Below are positions 59,951-64,000 of a stretch of DNA of 64,000 nucleotides, one piece after another. The notes under the pieces were generated by a model that saw only the letters and a list, made by a program, of their open reading frames with translations, was not told the DNA's origin and searched no databases. Both the position numbers and the translations under genes were made by a program. Where the stretch lies: positions 434,001 to 498,000 of the forward strand of contig NZ_LGUI01000001.1 in assembly GCF_002891295.1 (NCBI RefSeq). Direction: 5' to 3'. The stretch comes from Streptomyces eurocidicus. GTDB lineage: Bacteria; Actinomycetota; Actinomycetes; Streptomycetales; Streptomycetaceae. How positions within the stretch are numbered: position 1 is the stretch's first letter; every line of letters starts with the position of its first letter.

Positions 59951-60013
59951 CGGGGCCCGGGGCGGAGCCCCGTTCGGGAAGGGGCGGGGTGGGGAAAAAC
60001 CCGCCGTCAGCCC

Positions 60014-60421
60014 CTACCGCTCCCAGACCTTGTACGCCCGCACGACATACGCCGTCTCCGGCACCCACGTCCCCGACGGATACGTGTCGAACTCGCCCGT
60101 CTCCCCACAGGTCGCGCTCTGGTACGTAGTGACAGGGCGCCCCGTGCGATTGGCGAGGGACGCCGCCGCCGTGCCGGCCGGTAAGGTGACGCAGCTCTCG
60201 ATGGAGATGTCCGCGAGTTCGCCGGTGGCGCGCGTGCCGTGGAAGCCGGGTTTCGACCAGAGGCACAGCTGTCCGGCGGCGCACTGGCCGAGCCGTCCCC
60301 TGTCCACGGCGTCCGCGGTGGGCGCGGCCAGCAGGGCCAGACAGGCGGCGGCGGTGACGGCGGCTGCCCCGGCGGTGATCCGGGCGGCGTTCCGGGTCGC
60401 GGCAGCGTGAATCGTACGCAT
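60014..60421 (-). CDS. Secreted peptidase inhibitor family I36-like protein
   Basis: A 135-aa secreted protein. The signal peptide (RITAGAAAVTAAACLALLAA) ends near ADA/VDR. The mature part CAAGQLCLWSKPGFHGTRATG, SIESCVTLPAGTAAASLANRTG and TYQSATC is the small beta-gamma-crystallin-like fold of I36 (SMI-type) inhibitors with disulfides. It probably inhibits an extracellular metalloprotease. The ATG at 60421 follows GGAGTGAAGCC. Confidence 0.8.
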   Translation of the reverse strand: MRTIHAAATRNAARITAGAAAVTAAACLALLAAPTADAVDRGRLGQCAAGQLCLWSKPGFHGTRATGELADISIESCVTLPAGTAAASLANRTGRPVTTYQSATCGETGEFDTYPSGTWVPETAYVVRAYKVWER

Positions 60422-60545
60422 AGGCTTCACTCCCTGTGTCGGCTGTGTCGCACACCGCATCCTGGCGGGGGTGGCTCGGCGATGCCAAGAGGGCCCCGCA
60501 CCGCGGGGCCCTCTTGTGTCCGGATAGGGGAAAACGCCGGGCCCG

Positions 60546-62138
60546 TCAGACGTGGGCGGCGCCGGCGCCGGCCTCGGCGTTGTCGCCGCGCTTGGTGAAC
60601 AGCGCGCACACGGCGGCGAGCAGTCCGACGCACCCGCCGACGGTGAAGGCCAGGCCCATGCCTGACACGAAAGTGTCATGGGCGACATCGGTGATCCGCT
60701 GGGCGAGCTCCGGTGTCGCCTTCGGCGGGACGGGCGCCATGCCGACGGCGACGGCGTCCGACGCCTGGGCCATCTGCGCGGGCGTGCCCTGCGGAAGGCC
60801 GGCCTCGGCCCACCGGTCGGGCAGCAGGTTGTCCACCCGGGCGGCCATCACGGCGCCCAGGGCTGCCGTGCCCAGCGAACCGCCGACCTGCATGGCGGCC
60901 TGCTGGAGTCCACCGGCCAGGCCGGCGTGCTCCATGGGGGCGTTGCCGACGATGACCTCGGTGGCGCCGACCACGACCGGCGCGAGGCCGAGGCCGAAGA
61001 GACCGAACCAGATGGACATCGCGACGGAGCCGGAGTCGGGCTCCAGGGTGGCCATGCCGAAGCACGCGGCGGCGGCGAAGATCATGCCGGCGACCATCGG
61101 GATCCGGGGACCGATCTTGGTGATGATCGCGCCCGCGGTCGGCGATCCGACGATCATCATTCCGGTGAGCGGCAGCATGTGCAGGCCGGCGTTGACCGGT
61201 GTCATGCCGTGCACGTTCTGGAGATAGAAGGTGACGAAGAACAGGCCGCCGATGAAGGCGAAGGCCATCAGCACCATCAGGATCGTGCCGGCGGTCAGCG
61301 GCAGGGAGCGGAACAGGCTCAGGGGCAGCAGGGGCTCCCGGACCTTGGTCTGCCAGAAGGTGAAGAGGACGAACGCGACGATCGCCCCGGCGAGGAACAG
61401 CAGGGTGCGGGAGTCGCCCCAGCCCCAGGCGGGTGCCTTGATCAGTGCCCACACCAGGCAGAACATCGCGGCGGAGAGCAGGACGATGCCCAGGATGTCG
61501 AAGGAGCTCGACGTTTGTTCGGGGCGGTGGTCCTTGAGGATGAGCACACCGACGACGAGCGCGACGACGCCGACGGGCACGTTGACATAGAAGACCGACT
61601 GCCAGTTCACATGCTCGACGAGCACACCGCCGAGGATCGGTCCGGCGGCCGTCGAGGCGCCGATGACCATGCCCCAGATGCCGATGGCCATATTGAGCTT
61701 CGCGGGCGGGAAGGCGGCCCGGAGCAGTCCGAGCGCGGCCGGCATCAGCAGGGCGCCGCACAGGCCCTGGACGACGCGGAACGCGACGACCGCCGAGACG
61801 CTGCCCGAGAGGGCGATGGCGCCGGAGGCCACGGCGAAGCCGGTCGTGCCGATCAGGAAGGTCAGCCGGTGACCGAAGCGGTCACCCAGCTTGCCCGCGG
61901 TGATCAGGGACACCGCGAGGGCGAGGAGGTAGGCGTTGGTGATCCATTGGACGTCGGCCAGCGAGGCCCCCAGGTCCTTCTGGATCGCGGGGTTCGCGAT
62001 AGCGACGATGGTGCCGTCGAGCGTGACCATCATCACGCCTATCGCGACGGAGAAGAGTGTCAGCCAGGGGTGACCCCGTAAACCCTTTCGGGGCCCAAGA
62101 TCCGGCGTCGCGTCGGCGACGGTGGTCTGTGACGTCAT
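60546..62138 (-). CDS. DHA2-type MFS multidrug exporter
   Basis: A 530-aa protein with 14 membrane helices. MMVTLDGTIVAIANPAIQKDL, GKLGDRFGHR, GPILGGVLVEHVNWQSVFYVNVPVG are the DHA2 motifs. It exports drugs by proton antiport. Divergent from a TetR gene (62257), the usual resistance pair. C-terminus is a short polar tail. Unlike the exporter at 11080 it has no winged-helix fusion. Confidence 0.9.
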   Translation of the reverse strand: MTSQTTVADATPDLGPRKGLRGHPWLTLFSVAIGVMMVTLDGTIVAIANPAIQKDLGASLADVQWITNAYLLALAVSLITAGKLGDRFGHRLTFLIGTTGFAVASGAIALSGSVSAVVAFRVVQGLCGALLMPAALGLLRAAFPPAKLNMAIGIWGMVIGASTAAGPILGGVLVEHVNWQSVFYVNVPVGVVALVVGVLILKDHRPEQTSSSFDILGIVLLSAAMFCLVWALIKAPAWGWGDSRTLLFLAGAIVAFVLFTFWQTKVREPLLPLSLFRSLPLTAGTILMVLMAFAFIGGLFFVTFYLQNVHGMTPVNAGLHMLPLTGMMIVGSPTAGAIITKIGPRIPMVAGMIFAAAACFGMATLEPDSGSVAMSIWFGLFGLGLAPVVVGATEVIVGNAPMEHAGLAGGLQQAAMQVGGSLGTAALGAVMAARVDNLLPDRWAEAGLPQGTPAQMAQASDAVAVGMAPVPPKATPELAQRITDVAHDTFVSGMGLAFTVGGCVGLLAAVCALFTKRGDNAEAGAGAAHV

Positions 62139-62166
62139 ATTTCGAGATTATGGCAGCGTCTGACAA

Positions 62167-62196
62167 TTGACAAACATGTGCATGAGTCGGTATCTG
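62167..62196 (+). promoter_or_regulatory. Promoter of the TetR gene with overlapping dyad
   Basis: TTGACA (62167-62172) and TATCTG (62191-62196) are 18 bp apart. The surrounding TGACAAACATGTGCATGAG and TGTCAAATCTGCTCATGTC form two similar repeats, probable TetR binding half-sites. The MFS start is only 29 bp from the -35, so TetR could block both genes. Confidence 0.55.
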
Positions 62197-62256
62197 TCAA
62201 ATCTGCTCATGTCTATCCTGAACAGCGGAAATGCGTCGGAGGAGAGGCGAATCCCC

Positions 62257-62916
62257 ATGCACGCCATCGAGGGCGCGGGCGCCCGGACCGGGCCGCCCGG
62301 CCTACGCGAGCGCAAGAAGCGGCGTACCCGGGACACCCTGATCCGCTGCGCCCTGGAGCTCTTCGCCCTGCAGGGCTACGAGCGGACGACGGTCGACGCG
62401 ATCGCCGAGGCCGCGGACGTCTCCCCGCGCACCTTCTTCCGCTACTTCGCGGGCAAGGAGGAGGTCGCCTTCGCGCTCCAGGACTCCGTGGAATCCTCCT
62501 TCTGCGCCGCCCTGCGCGAGCGCCCGGCCGCCGAGTCCCCGCTCGCCGCGCTGCGCGGAGCGGTGCTGACCTCCTGGGACAAGCTGGGCGAGGACGTCGG
62601 GTCGATCGTCCCGCTGGAGCTGCACATGCGGACGTACCGGATGATCGAGTCCACCCCCGCACTGCTCGCCGTCCATCTGCGCCGGCTGTCCGAGGTCGAG
62701 GAGCGGCTCGCGCACGAGATCGCCCGCCGCGAGGGGCTGGACCTCGCGGCGGACCCCCGGCCCCGGGTGCTGCTCGCGGCCTTCGGCGGGGTGATGCGGG
62801 TGACGGGCCGGATCTGGGGCGAGCAGGGCGGCGCCGGCATGACGGAGCTACGGCGGATCATCACCGCCCATCTGGACCAGCTCGGCCCGGCGTTGGCGGA
62901 AAACTGGCGGACCTGA
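62257..62916 (+). CDS. TetR family regulator of the exporter
   Basis: A 219-aa protein. The HTH domain is KRRTRDTLIRCALELFALQG then TVDAIAEAADVSPRTFFRYF (about 18-62). The C-terminal ligand-binding domain is helical. It should repress the divergent MFS exporter until the drug binds. ATG at 62257 has GGAGGAGAGG 10 bp upstream. Normal size. Confidence 0.9.
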   Translation: MHAIEGAGARTGPPGLRERKKRRTRDTLIRCALELFALQGYERTTVDAIAEAADVSPRTFFRYFAGKEEVAFALQDSVESSFCAALRERPAAESPLAALRGAVLTSWDKLGEDVGSIVPLELHMRTYRMIESTPALLAVHLRRLSEVEERLAHEIARREGLDLAADPRPRVLLAAFGGVMRVTGRIWGEQGGAGMTELRRIITAHLDQLGPALAENWRT

Positions 62917-63014
62917 TCGCGAATCACCTGGGCACGAGCAATTGCCCTCATTCAAACGTGAGATAGCTCACTGACTTCCCGGACGCAAGCGGGTTTCTCC
63001 TACGCTGGTTCGCG

Positions 63015-64000
63015 GTGACTTCTTTCCCGGAGCTCGGCTCCCCCTCCTCCGTTCCCTGGACGACCACGGCCGCCGTGTGGCGCGCGCTGCTGGCGCTGGC
63101 CGTCGTGTTCGTCATGCTCGCGACGACCGGCTGGACGGCCGTAAGAGGTCACGCGGCGACCGGCGACGCACGGTCGAAGAGCCTCCAGGCATGGCTGCAC
63201 GGCTCCATAGGCGGGCGGCCGCTGCCCGCCGCCACCTCGGGCCCCGACGTCCTGGCCCGGTTCTTCGGCTCCCTCACGGGCGCCGAGCGCGACCGGCTCG
63301 CGGAGCGCTACCCGCTCGTCGTCGGCAACCTCAACGGTGTCCCCGTGTCCCTGCGCTATCACGCCAACCGCGTCGCCCTGGACCGGGCCCGCGAGGTCGA
63401 GAAGCACCGCATGGGCGAGAGCGGCCTCACCCCCGTGGGCCGCCGCGAGGCGGGCCGCCGGATGCACCGCTTCGAGTCGCTGATGGGCACCGGCCGGCAG
63501 ATCCTCGCCTTCGACCCCGGCGGCGCCGGCCGGGTCGCCGAGGTCATCGGCGACCTCGACCGGGCCGAGCGGGTCTCCGTCGTGGTGCCGGGCGTCGACA
63601 CCAACGTCCTGTCCTTCGAGAAGACCCAGCGCGCCTACACCGCGCCGGTGGGCATGGCCCGCTCCCTGCACGACGCCGAGCGGACGGCCTCCTCCGGCAC
63701 CAGGACGGCCGTCATCGCCTGGGACGACTACACCACCCCGGCCGGCGTCGGCATGGACGCGGCCACCGGCAAGCTCGCCGCCGAGGGCGCGCTCCGGCTG
63801 CGCGCCCTGGTCCGGGGCCTGCCCGGCACCTCCCCCGTCTCGCTCTTCTGCCACAGCTACGGCTCGGTGGTCTGCGGGGTCGCCGTCCGCGACATCTCCC
63901 CGCGCGTCACCGACGTCGCCGTCGCCGGCAGCCCCGGCATGCGCGCCGAGCACGTCTCCGAGCTGCGCACCTCCGCCCGGATCTGGGCGATGCGCAACCC
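63015..64000 (+). CDS. Alpha/beta hydrolase (DUF1023-like), 3'-truncated by window
   Basis: The first 328 residues of an exported or membrane-anchored hydrolase. One N-terminal helix (ALLALAVVFVMLATTGWTAV) precedes a DUF1023-type domain. Nucleophile is in FCHSYGSVVCG (Ser281), preceded by strand AVIAWDDYTTPAG. GTG start at 63015. The downstream acid and His are outside the window. It probably hydrolyses an ester or lipid. Confidence 0.85.
   Translation, partial: MTSFPELGSPSSVPWTTTAAVWRALLALAVVFVMLATTGWTAVRGHAATGDARSKSLQAWLHGSIGGRPLPAATSGPDVLARFFGSLTGAERDRLAERYPLVVGNLNGVPVSLRYHANRVALDRAREVEKHRMGESGLTPVGRREAGRRMHRFESLMGTGRQILAFDPGGAGRVAEVIGDLDRAERVSVVVPGVDTNVLSFEKTQRAYTAPVGMARSLHDAERTASSGTRTAVIAWDDYTTPAGVGMDAATGKLAAEGALRLRALVRGLPGTSPVSLFCHSYGSVVCGVAVRDISPRVTDVAVAGSPGMRAEHVSELRTSARIWAMRN

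Overview
The window reads as a Streptomyces (or close actinomycete) chromosome. GC is about 70% or more, codons end mostly in G/C, GTG starts are frequent, and neighbouring genes often share a 4-base stop/start overlap. Family content agrees: snapalysin beside its LysR regulator, DUF6230/DUF6114 pair, DUF3052, a ter stress cluster beside aceE, and a GT87/PAP2 fusion. The tRNA-Val lacks an encoded CCA.

Region 1 (1-13.2 kb) is ordinary chromosome. It holds an ECF-type importer (two ATPase halves and an S component), a GNAT, and a divergent FadA5-like thiolase/CYP125-like P450 pair around a KstR-like palindrome, a sterol side-chain signature. Next come the DUF6230/DUF6114 pair and a secreted protein, a GT87/PAP2 envelope enzyme, another GNAT, and an MFS exporter with a C-terminal winged-helix domain.

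Region 2 (13.5-20.6 kb) is a 7.1-kb island between two 64-bp direct repeats (54/64 identical) that look like attachment sites. Inside are the C-terminus of a large serine integrase, abutting a decapitated phage endolysin, then two small lysis-type membrane genes: a deleted prophage. The rest is a graspetide (ATP-grasp RiPP) cluster: a frameshifted XRE regulator and a SLOG-like protein on one strand; on the other, small CxxC proteins, a precursor with an Asp-Gly core, the ATP-grasp ligase and a PIMT-like methyltransferase that probably forms an aspartimide.

Region 3 (20.6-41.9 kb) carries HAD, VOC and AhpD-like genes, then a two-gene module of a HEPN protein (R-X4-H intact) and a 912-aa protein with a KGGVGR ATPase plus a second P-loop NTPase. 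This is a candidate defence or conflict system. A Mn2+ (yybP-ykoY) riboswitch precedes a TMEM165-family exporter and overlaps the stop codon of fetB. Then follow a secreted HNH nuclease, PhoD-like phosphatase, DoxX, DedA, snapalysin/LysR, a DHFR-like reductase, an S9 peptidase, a DUF4097 protein, a decayed methyltransferase, GntR and Nudix.

Region 4 (42-64 kb) has tRNA-Val(UAC), a DUF4097 lipoprotein, a coiled-coil protein, an 8-bp tandem repeat, FmdB and an O-methyltransferase. Then comes the ter stress cluster (HAD, PRTase-StiP, CitE-like lyase, three TerD, a TerA-like protein, DUF475/TerC), peroxiredoxin, DUF3052, aceE, an I36 inhibitor, a TetR/MFS pair and the start of an alpha/beta hydrolase gene.

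Several genes are broken by small indels in G/C runs (near 515, 8025, 16155 and 41310). These may be assembly errors or true decay.
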